64,000 nt of DNA from Shewanella sp. KX20019 (GTDB lineage: Bacteria > Pseudomonadota > Gammaproteobacteria > Enterobacterales > Shewanellaceae): assembly GCF_016757755.1 (NCBI RefSeq), contig NZ_CP068437.1, forward strand, positions 1 through 64,000. The letters run 5' to 3'. A model generated the notes under the pieces. That model saw only the letters and a program-made list of their open reading frames with translations. It did not search any database and had not been told where the DNA came from. Made by a program: the position numbers and the translations under genes. This document shows positions 1 to 7,361 of the stretch, one piece after another; positions within the stretch are counted from its first letter, which is position 1, and every line of letters starts with the position of its first letter.

Positions 1-1386
1 GTGGCGGTTTCACTTTGGCAACAATGTATCGCAAGGCTGCAAGATGAGCTTTCTGCTCAGCAATTCAGTATGTGGATAAGACCGTTACAGGCAGAGATGG
101 AAGGCGACACGCTTGTCATATATGCACCTAACCGTTTCGTTTTAGATTGGGTTAGAGATAAATACCTTAATATCATCAATCAATTTTTTACCGAACAGAT
201 GGGTGCCGATGCACCTAATTTACGTTTTGACATCGGTAGTCGCCCATCCGCCAAGCCAGTTGTGCAAGCAACAGCATCGATGCGAAGTCGACCAGCAGTG
301 AGAAAAACGGTAGAGCGACCGACATTTAATGCCCCTCAGGCAGAACCTGCCATTACCGCCAATCACCGCAGCAATATTAACCCAACTTATCAGTTTGATA
401 ACTTCGTAGAGGGTAAGTCAAACCAGTTAGGTAAAGCGGCAGCACTGCAGGTATCTGAAAATCCTGGTGGCGCTTATAACCCACTGTTTCTTTATGGTGG
501 TACAGGTTTGGGTAAAACCCACCTGTTGCACGCCGTGGGTAATGGCATTATTAAGAACAAGCCGGATGCTAAAGTGGTTTACATGCATTCAGAGCGTTTT
601 GTACAGGACATGGTTAAAGCCCTGCAAAACAATGCAATTGAAGAGTTTAAGCGTTACTACCGCAGTGTTGATGCACTCTTTATTGATGATATTCAATTCT
701 TTGCCAACAAGGATCGTTCGCAAGAAGAGTTCTTCCATACCTTTAATGCACTATTAGAGGGTAACCATCAGATCATTCTAACCTCGGATAAATATCCAAA
801 AGAAATCGACGGTGTTGAAGATCGTCTTAAGTCTCGATTTGGTTGGGGTCTGACCGTCGCGATTGAGCCGCCAGAGTTAGAAACTCGTGTGGCGATCTTG
901 ATGCGTAAAGCACAAGAGAGCGGCATTAATCTGCCTGATGAAGTGGCCTTCTTTATTGCTAAGCGTTTACGCTCTAATGTTCGTGAGCTTGAAGGCGCAC
1001 TTAACCGTGTTATCGCCAATGCGAACTTTACCGGTCGTCCTATTACTATCGACTTCGTCCGCGAAGCATTGCGTGACCTGCTTGCGCTGCAAGAAAAGCT
1101 GGTCACTATCGATAATATTCAAAAGACCGTTGCTGAGTACTACAAAATTAAAATGGCTGATATGTTGTCGAAGCGTCGTTCACGTAGTGTGGCGCGTCCA
1201 AGACAGATGGCTATGGCGTTATCTAAAGAACTTACTAACCAAAGCTTACCTGAAATTGGTGATGCATTTGGTGGTCGTGACCATACGACAGTTTTGCATG
1301 CATGTCGTAAAATAGCGCAATTGCGTGAAGAAAGTCATGACATTAAAGAAGATTATGCTAACTTGATACGAACCTTATCTTCTTAA
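1..1386 (+). CDS. dnaA: Chromosomal replication initiator protein DnaA
   Basis: DnaA binds DnaA boxes at oriC as an ATP-dependent filament, melts the origin and helps load DnaB. The 461-residue product has the usual four-domain layout: an N-terminal oligomerisation domain (FSMWIRPLQ near residue 22), a variable linker near 80-120, and an AAA+ domain with Walker A GGTGLGKT at about 166-173 and Walker B FIDD at about 227-230. The C-terminal DNA-binding domain carries the family signature DHTTVLHACRKI near residue 435. The GTG start is the first base of the window, so its promoter and ribosome-binding site lie outside. It is followed 19 bases later by dnaN, as expected for the dnaA-dnaN-recF-gyrB cluster. 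Length is normal for the family. Confidence 0.98.
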   Translation: MAVSLWQQCIARLQDELSAQQFSMWIRPLQAEMEGDTLVIYAPNRFVLDWVRDKYLNIINQFFTEQMGADAPNLRFDIGSRPSAKPVVQATASMRSRPAVRKTVERPTFNAPQAEPAITANHRSNINPTYQFDNFVEGKSNQLGKAAALQVSENPGGAYNPLFLYGGTGLGKTHLLHAVGNGIIKNKPDAKVVYMHSERFVQDMVKALQNNAIEEFKRYYRSVDALFIDDIQFFANKDRSQEEFFHTFNALLEGNHQIILTSDKYPKEIDGVEDRLKSRFGWGLTVAIEPPELETRVAILMRKAQESGINLPDEVAFFIAKRLRSNVRELEGALNRVIANANFTGRPITIDFVREALRDLLALQEKLVTIDNIQKTVAEYYKIKMADMLSKRRSRSVARPRQMAMALSKELTNQSLPEIGDAFGGRDHTTVLHACRKIAQLREESHDIKEDYANLIRTLSS

Positions 1387-1405
1387 TATCAGGGAATTGA
1401 AACCA

Positions 1406-2506
1406 ATGAAATTTTCTATTGATAGGGATGCCCTATTAAAGCCACTTCAGTTAGTTAGTGGAGCGGTGGAGAGACGTCACAACTTGCCTATCCTGGCGAA
1501 CCTTTTAGTAGAAGTAAGTACTCACTCACTTAAGTTGACCGGTACTGATTTAGAAGTTGAATTAGTCGGCGAAGTGCAACTTGAGGGGGAAGTCCTTGAA
1601 GGTCGTACAACGGTTCCCGCAAAGAAATTTTTAGATATCGTTAAATCTCTACCCGATCAGGTAGAGCTTAAGATTGAACAGCAAGAAAATCGCTTATTAT
1701 TACGTTCAGGTCGCAGTCGTTTCACTTTGGCAACTTTGCCAGCTGAAGAGTACCCCAATGTAGAAGCGTTTGAAGCTGATATTGAATTTACCCTCAAGCA
1801 AGGCACTATGAAGTCCTTAATTGATGCGACCCAGTTCTCAATGGCAAACCAAGATGTGCGTTACTACCTTAACGGTTTGTTATTAGAGACCGAGGGCAAT
1901 GTACTGCGTGCTATCGCAACAGATGGCCACCGTTTGGCAATGAGTCATCGTACGATTGAAGCTTCTTTACCTGAAAAGCAGGTGATTGTGCCGCGTAAAG
2001 GTGTGTTAGAGCTTATGCGTTCATTCGAAGGTGATGATCTAGATGTCACCATTGCAATCGGCGATAACGCCATTAGAGCAACTACAGCGACTGCTACGTT
2101 TACCAGTAAGCTGGTAGATGGACGTTTCCCTGATTATCGTCGTGTGTTGCCTAAAGGCGGCGATAAGATTGTTATTGCTAGCCGTCTGCAGCTTAAGCAA
2201 GCCTTGCTACGTGCGTCTATTCTATCGAATGAGAAGTTCCGTGGTGTGCGAGTACAGTTAGAAAACAATCTACTTAAGATCACCGCCAATAACCCCGAAC
2301 AGGAAGAAGCGGAAGAGATCTTAGATGTTGAATACGAAAACAGCCCACTAGAGATAGGTTTTAACGTTAGTTATCTACTGGATGTATTAAACAACCTACC
2401 GTCTGATGATGTGCGTATTACGCTAATTGATGGTAACTCAAGCGCACTTATCGATAATCACGTAGAGCAGAACTCTATGTATGTTGTTATGCCAATGCGC
2501 TTATAG
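1406..2506 (+). CDS. dnaN: DNA polymerase III subunit beta (sliding clamp)
   Basis: The beta clamp is the ring-shaped homodimer that tethers DNA polymerase III and other partners to DNA. From ATG 1406 the product is 366 residues, the same length as the E. coli protein, and begins MKFSIDRDALLKPLQLVSG. An in-frame TTG at 1397 would add only three residues, but AGGGA at 1391-1395 is well placed for 1406, so I choose the ATG. The C-terminus ends in VVMPMRL, the typical clamp ending that contributes to the partner-binding pocket. The gene lies 19 bases after dnaA and is presumably co-transcribed with it. Confidence 0.98.
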   Translation: MKFSIDRDALLKPLQLVSGAVERRHNLPILANLLVEVSTHSLKLTGTDLEVELVGEVQLEGEVLEGRTTVPAKKFLDIVKSLPDQVELKIEQQENRLLLRSGRSRFTLATLPAEEYPNVEAFEADIEFTLKQGTMKSLIDATQFSMANQDVRYYLNGLLLETEGNVLRAIATDGHRLAMSHRTIEASLPEKQVIVPRKGVLELMRSFEGDDLDVTIAIGDNAIRATTATATFTSKLVDGRFPDYRRVLPKGGDKIVIASRLQLKQALLRASILSNEKFRGVRVQLENNLLKITANNPEQEEAEEILDVEYENSPLEIGFNVSYLLDVLNNLPSDDVRITLIDGNSSALIDNHVEQNSMYVVMPMRL

Positions 2507-2530
2507 CCGAGCGTTTCATTCTGCCGTTTG

Positions 2531-2576
2531 ATACCAGATAAAGTTTCTAAGACACTCAGTCGGCTTTATCTGGTAT
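2531..2576. terminator. 13-bp inverted repeat between dnaN and recF
   Basis: Arms ATACCAGATAAAG (2531-2543) and CTTTATCTGGTAT (2564-2576) are perfectly complementary around a 20-base loop that can add G-U pairs. No T-run follows, so it is a weak candidate for an intrinsic terminator. It could instead be an attenuating hairpin or an RNA-processing site that lowers recF relative to dnaN. Confidence 0.4.
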
Positions 2577-2626
2577 AACTAACTATTCCACTATATTTAC
2601 TCCTCCCGTCGTCTTAAAGGGTACTA

Positions 2627-3709
2627 ATGAGCCTTAACCGTCTTCACATTGAAGCTTTCCGTAATATTGCCTCTGCGCAATTGCAGCCAGGTGAAGGGCT
2701 CAATTTAATTTATGGCCAAAACGGTAGCGGCAAGACCAGTATTTTAGAAGCTATCTACTTTTTGGGGATGGGACGCTCTTTTCGCAGCCATCTGTCCCAG
2801 CGAGTGATAAAGCATGACCAGGATGCACTGACTTTATTTGCCAATATGCTGACAGCAGAAGATGAGAGTAAAATTGGTCTCAGGCGGTTTAGAAGTGGCG
2901 AGATTGAAGTTAAAATAAATGGCGATAAAGTGAAACGTTTATCGACATTAGCAGAATCTTTACCGATTCAGGTGATCACTCCAGAAAGCTTTTCTTTGCT
3001 TTTTGAGGGGCCAAAATCCAGACGACAGTTTATTGATTGGGGGGCATTTCATTCTGACCCTCGCTTTTATGCTGCTTGGGTAAATGTACGCCGAATATTA
3101 AAGCAACGAAATCAATTGCTCAGGGATGAATCGCCTTATAGTTCGATACAGTTTTGGGATAAAGAATTTATTCGTTATGCTGAACTGGTCACTGATATAC
3201 GAAAGCAATATGTAGACTCGTTAAATGAGCTACTTAAGGGTATAATCGAAGAGTTTTTACCTCAGGTTGATGTAAAGGTTTCTTTTACCCGAGGATGGGA
3301 TAGTAAAACAGAGTATGCACAGCTGCTCGAGACGCAGTATCCCAGAGATTTAGCCACAGGCTTTACCGTCAGCGGACCTCATAAAGCGGACTTAAGATTG
3401 CGGGTAGGAACACTACCAGCACAAGATGCTTTATCCCGTGGACAGTTGAAATTGTTAGTCTGTGCATTGCGTATTGCACAAGGAAAGTTGCTCAAACAAC
3501 AAATAGATAAAAAAAGTATTTATCTGGTGGATGACCTTCCATCGGAATTGGATGCACAGCATAGAAAACTATTGCTACAGCAGTTAGCTGATACCGGCGC
3601 ACAAGTTTTTGTCACGGCAATCGAACCAGCAGCAATAGTCGATTCGTTAATCACGCCACCAAGCAAGGTGTTCCATGTGGAACATGGGCGTGTAACGGTA
3701 ATTGAATAA
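2627..3709 (+). CDS. recF: DNA replication and repair protein RecF
   Basis: RecF is an SMC-like ABC ATPase that with RecO and RecR helps load RecA at single-strand gaps. The 360-residue product has Walker A GQNGSGKT at residues 30-37, an ABC-type signature region around SRGQLKLLVCALRIAQGKL and a Walker B region YLVDDLPSELD, in the expected order and length. ATG 2627 follows an AAAGGG motif at 2616-2621. It sits between dnaN and gyrB in the standard cluster and ends 16 bases before the gyrB start. Its last codons, around VFHVEHG, carry a near-consensus parS-like sequence. Confidence 0.97.
   Translation: MSLNRLHIEAFRNIASAQLQPGEGLNLIYGQNGSGKTSILEAIYFLGMGRSFRSHLSQRVIKHDQDALTLFANMLTAEDESKIGLRRFRSGEIEVKINGDKVKRLSTLAESLPIQVITPESFSLLFEGPKSRRQFIDWGAFHSDPRFYAAWVNVRRILKQRNQLLRDESPYSSIQFWDKEFIRYAELVTDIRKQYVDSLNELLKGIIEEFLPQVDVKVSFTRGWDSKTEYAQLLETQYPRDLATGFTVSGPHKADLRLRVGTLPAQDALSRGQLKLLVCALRIAQGKLLKQQIDKKSIYLVDDLPSELDAQHRKLLLQQLADTGAQVFVTAIEPAAIVDSLITPPSKVFHVEHGRVTVIE
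3669..3684. other. Near-consensus parS-like site inside the recF 3' end
   Basis: The 16-mer TGTTCCATGTGGAACA differs by one base, a C to T in the central CACGTG, from the perfect palindrome TGTTCCACGTGGAACA found at 16184 and 17560. It also encodes part of the RecF C-terminus, so protein constraint may explain it. ParB binding here is possible but not shown. Confidence 0.35.
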
Positions 3710-3725
3710 CCGACGAGAGAATAAT

Positions 3726-6143
3726 ATGTCAGAGAATAGTTATGATTCTTCGAGTATTAAGGTACTAAAAGGCCTTGATGCGGTACGTAAAAGACCAGGA
3801 ATGTACATTGGTGATACCGATGATGGCACCGGTCTACATCACATGGTATTCGAAGTAGTCGATAACTCTATCGATGAAGCCTTAGCCGGCTACTGTAGTG
3901 ACGTTATCATTACAATCCATACTGATGGATCTGTATCGGTAAAAGATGATGGTCGTGGTATTCCTGTTGAGATCCACCCAGAAGAGGGCATCTCTGCAGC
4001 TGAAGTTATTATGACGGTACTTCATGCTGGTGGTAAGTTCGATGATAACTCTTATAAAGTATCAGGCGGTTTACATGGTGTTGGTGTTTCTGTTGTAAAC
4101 GCACTATCTCACAAGCTACAGCTGACAATTCGTCGTGACGGTAAACTCTATGAGCAGTTTTACACTCATGGTGAGCCAGATGAGCCGATCAAAGCTATTG
4201 GCGATGCGACAAATACCGGTACTGAAATTCGTTTCTGGCCAAGTGAAGAGACCTTTAGCGACGTATTGTTCCACTTTGATATTTTAGCTAAGCGTGTCCG
4301 TGAGCTTTCGTTCCTAAACTCTGGTGTTGGTGTTCGTCTTGTTGACGAGCGTGATGACCGTGATGAGTTTTTTAAGTACGACGGTGGTATCAGTGCTTTT
4401 GTTGATTATTTGAACGTTAACAAAACACCGGTAAACAAAGACGTTTTCCATTTTATTCAAGAGCGTGAAGACGGTATTACCGTTGAAGTCGCGATGCAGT
4501 GGAACGATGGCTTCCAAGAGAACATCTTCTGTTTTACCAACAACATTCCTCAGCGCGATGGTGGAACTCACTTAGCGGGTTTCCGTGGCGCATTAACGCG
4601 TAACTTAAACAACTACATGGAAAAAGAGGGTTATAACAAGAAGGGCAAGACTGCCGCTACGGGTGATGATGCTCGTGAAGGCCTAACTGCTGTTATCTCT
4701 GTTAAAGTACCGGATCCTAAGTTTAGCTCACAGACCAAAGATAAATTGGTGTCTAGTGAAGTTAAAACGGCTGTTGAGCAGACAATGGGCGAACAGTTGG
4801 GTGATTACCTAGTTGAGCATCCAAATGAAGCTAAGTTGATTGTTGGTAAGATCATCGATGCATCTCGTGCTCGTGAAGCTGCGCGTAAAGCCCGTGAGCT
4901 TACACGTCGTAAAGGTGCACTCGATTTAGGTGGTTTGCCAGGTAAGTTGGCCGATTGCCAAGAGAAGGACCCAGGTCTTTCTGAAATCTACATAGTGGAA
5001 GGGGACTCTGCTGGCGGATCAGCCAAGCAGGGACGTAACCGTAAGAATCAAGCCATTCTTCCGCTTAAAGGTAAGATCTTAAACGTTGAAAAAGCACGTT
5101 TTGATAAGATGTTATCTTCGCAAGAAGTGGTCACACTGATCACTGCACTCGGTTGCGGTATTGGCCGTGATGAATATGATCCAGAAAAAACGCGTTATCA
5201 CAATATCGTCATCATGACCGATGCCGACGTCGATGGCTCGCACATTCGTACCTTGCTATTGACCTTCTTCTTCCGTCAAATGCCTGAGCTTATTGAACGT
5301 GGTTACATCTACATTGCACAGCCACCTTTGTATAAAGTGAAAAAGGGTAAACAAGAGCAGTATCTAAAAGATGATCCAGCACTAACGGAATATCTAACGA
5401 CTCAAGCACTCGATAACGCCAATATTTATCCTGCGCAAGGTGCACCTGGTATGTCTGGCCAGCCATTAGAGACGTTGGTTAACCAGTATCGTGAAGTGGA
5501 AGCGATTATTCAGCGTCTTGAAAAACGTTACCCAACTAACATTGCTGACTTGATGTTGTACCATCCTGAGTTAACTAGCGAAATGTTGAGTGATGAAGCA
5601 CAAGTTAAAGCTTGGTCTGATGCATTTATTGCTGACTTAGTAGAGAAAGAGTCTGGCGGTATCTTGTACAGTGCTGAGCCAATACTGGATCCAGAGCGCC
5701 AAGTATATCTACCAAAGATAACCATTCGCAAACATGGTATTGATGCTAATTACTTGTTTAGTTATGAGTTTTTCCAGTCTACCGATTATCAGCGTATTGT
5801 GAAATTAGGTGCTGAAATTGATGGTTTAGTGGAAGAGGGCGGCTATGTTCAACGTGGTGAGCGGACTAAAGATGTCTCTAGCTTTATAGAAGCACTTGAT
5901 TGGTTGATGAGTGAAGCTAAGCGTGGTCAGTATATCCAGCGTTATAAGGGATTGGGTGAGATGAACCCTGAGCAGTTGTGGGAAACTACAATGGATCCAG
6001 AGTCACGTCGTATGCTGCAAGTGACTATTGAAGATGCGATTGGTGCAGATCAACTATTCACCTGTTTGATGGGTGATCATGTTGAGCCTCGTCGTGACTT
6101 TATTGAGTCTAATGCCCTTAACGTGGCCAACTTAGACGTATAG
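3726..6143 (+). CDS. gyrB: DNA gyrase subunit B
   Basis: GyrB is the ATPase subunit of gyrase, which introduces negative supercoils. From ATG 3726 it is 805 residues, matching the roughly 804 of E. coli and starting MSENSYDSSSIKVLKGLDAV. An in-frame upstream start at 3702 lies inside recF and adds eight implausible residues. Visible features are the GHKL ATPase motifs (VVDNSIDEA, DDGRGIPV, GGLHGVGVSVVNALS), the TOPRIM acidic motif EGDSAGGSAK near residue 425 with DADVDGSHIRTLLLTFF near 500, and the C-terminal YKGLGEMNPEQLWETTM. It is the last gene of the cluster and is followed by a strong terminator. Confidence 0.98.
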   Translation: MSENSYDSSSIKVLKGLDAVRKRPGMYIGDTDDGTGLHHMVFEVVDNSIDEALAGYCSDVIITIHTDGSVSVKDDGRGIPVEIHPEEGISAAEVIMTVLHAGGKFDDNSYKVSGGLHGVGVSVVNALSHKLQLTIRRDGKLYEQFYTHGEPDEPIKAIGDATNTGTEIRFWPSEETFSDVLFHFDILAKRVRELSFLNSGVGVRLVDERDDRDEFFKYDGGISAFVDYLNVNKTPVNKDVFHFIQEREDGITVEVAMQWNDGFQENIFCFTNNIPQRDGGTHLAGFRGALTRNLNNYMEKEGYNKKGKTAATGDDAREGLTAVISVKVPDPKFSSQTKDKLVSSEVKTAVEQTMGEQLGDYLVEHPNEAKLIVGKIIDASRAREAARKARELTRRKGALDLGGLPGKLADCQEKDPGLSEIYIVEGDSAGGSAKQGRNRKNQAILPLKGKILNVEKARFDKMLSSQEVVTLITALGCGIGRDEYDPEKTRYHNIVIMTDADVDGSHIRTLLLTFFFRQMPELIERGYIYIAQPPLYKVKKGKQEQYLKDDPALTEYLTTQALDNANIYPAQGAPGMSGQPLETLVNQYREVEAIIQRLEKRYPTNIADLMLYHPELTSEMLSDEAQVKAWSDAFIADLVEKESGGILYSAEPILDPERQVYLPKITIRKHGIDANYLFSYEFFQSTDYQRIVKLGAEIDGLVEEGGYVQRGERTKDVSSFIEALDWLMSEAKRGQYIQRYKGLGEMNPEQLWETTMDPESRRMLQVTIEDAIGADQLFTCLMGDHVEPRRDFIESNALNVANLDV

Positions 6144-6169
6144 TCTGTACTTACTTTGCAAATAGTGAA

Positions 6170-6195
6170 ATCGGCGCATATAGCGCCGATTTTTT
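6170..6195 (+). terminator. Rho-independent terminator of gyrB
   Basis: The arms ATCGGCGC (6170-6177) and GCGCCGAT (6183-6190) form an 8-bp GC-rich stem with a short loop, followed directly by a run of T. It is 27 bases after the gyrB stop codon. Confidence 0.9.
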
Positions 6196-6207
6196 GTTGT
6201 ATTGCAT

Positions 6208-7299
6208 ATGAATATCCACTACGGCATAAACTGTGGTAGATATTATTACTCCCGGTCACAGAAAGTGTTCAAGAAAGCGTTTAAAAAACTGTTTAATATC
6301 AGAGATAAGGTGATTATTGATAAGCCTAAAAGTTTCGGCGGCGCGGCAGAGTCTTATCAAATAACTTCATCGCCATTAAGCAGTATTCCTCCCCAAGCAT
6401 CAGTTGATACACCTATCGATATATCGGCACTGTTCTATAGTTTGTTATTTCCTAGTACCCAGCAAAATGGAGTGGCTAACGAGTTAGAAAAGAGTGTATT
6501 TAGACGAGTAGAGGCGGCACTGTCTTCTCCTAAAGCCATTGCGGATAGAGTACTGAAGCTACCCACACAAGTCGCGGCGTTAGATAAGCAGTTAGCAGAT
6601 GAAAGCAGTGACACTAAAGCGTTGTTAACGTTAATAGAAAAAGACCCAGTGCTGAGTGTTGAGGTTCTAAAACTATGTAATGCACCGCTGTTTCGACGCA
6701 GTGAAAAAGAGATCACTAGCTTGCAGCAAGCGATTGTACAGCTTGGCCGAGAACAGATGAGGCGCTTTATTACAACGACACTATTACGTGATTGTATTGA
6801 GATAAAGCCGATCTACTTTCGCCGTTTTGGCTCACAGATTTGGCGTCACTCTATGCAAGTTGCTTACCTTGCAGGTGAGTTAACCGATGAAGATGCTGAC
6901 AGCGCATTTTTGTTGGGGTTAATTCATGATGTAGGCAAAATTGCTATCTTTAAGTTGCTATTAGAAGCCTTTAAGCAGGCGGAACCCGGTGAACAACCTT
7001 GCTCAAGCTTGTTTAGGCAGGTGATGACGGCTAAATCATTAAGTTTGAGCGCCCTGCTCGCTAAGCATTGGCAGTTACCCGCCATGTTTGAGGCAGAGCT
7101 TAGTCATCTTGCAATTGTTGATTCTACGCCTGCTGGTGGCCTAGCAGAAGCTGTGTGGCGAGCAAACTTGATCAGTGAATGTTCTATGTTGCTTGAAGCC
7201 GATAAACTGGATGAGTTACAACTTAATCGATTAATACTCGAAGCGGGTATCGACAGAGCGAGTTTTGATGAGCTACATCAAAAGCTGATCTTGTTTTAA
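6208..7299 (+). CDS. HDOD domain-containing protein
   Basis: The product is about 363 residues and carries an HDOD domain, a catalytically degenerate relative of HD phosphohydrolases found in bacterial signalling proteins. Visible pieces are LLTLIEKDPVLSVEVLKLCNAP (shortened here) near residues 140-160, the following helix around QLGREQMRRFITTTLLRD, HSMQVAYLAGEL near 217 and GLIHDVGKIAIF near 242. No GGDEF, EAL or receiver domain is fused, so input and output are unknown. The start is uncertain: ATG 6208 lies only a few bases after the gyrB terminator and has no clear ribosome-binding site, whereas the in-frame GTG 6265 would give a plausible amphipathic N-terminus (FKKAFKKLFNIRDKV). The gene is monocistronic and converges on the next gene. 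Confidence 0.85.
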   Translation: MNIHYGINCGRYYYSRSQKVFKKAFKKLFNIRDKVIIDKPKSFGGAAESYQITSSPLSSIPPQASVDTPIDISALFYSLLFPSTQQNGVANELEKSVFRRVEAALSSPKAIADRVLKLPTQVAALDKQLADESSDTKALLTLIEKDPVLSVEVLKLCNAPLFRRSEKEITSLQQAIVQLGREQMRRFITTTLLRDCIEIKPIYFRRFGSQIWRHSMQVAYLAGELTDEDADSAFLLGLIHDVGKIAIFKLLLEAFKQAEPGEQPCSSLFRQVMTAKSLSLSALLAKHWQLPAMFEAELSHLAIVDSTPAGGLAEAVWRANLISECSMLLEADKLDELQLNRLILEAGIDRASFDELHQKLILF

Positions 7300-7326
7300 T
7301 TGATATTAGGTTACCTTTCAAAAAGA

Positions 7327-7353
7327 AAAAGCCTCTAACATTAGAGGCTTTTA
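7327..7353. terminator. Bidirectional terminator between convergent genes
   Basis: The stem GCCTCTAA (7332-7339) with TTAGAGGC (7342-7349) is flanked by A-run and T-run, so it can end the HDOD gene on the plus strand and the choice-of-anchor gene on the minus strand. Confidence 0.85.
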
Positions 7354-7361
7354 TACTGTCA

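Noticed and set aside
71..79. TGTGGATAA, a perfect DnaA box in reverse orientation
   Set aside because: It lies in codons for a conserved DnaA segment (MWIRP), and no cluster of boxes or AT-rich unwinding element is near. The origin is probably outside the window.
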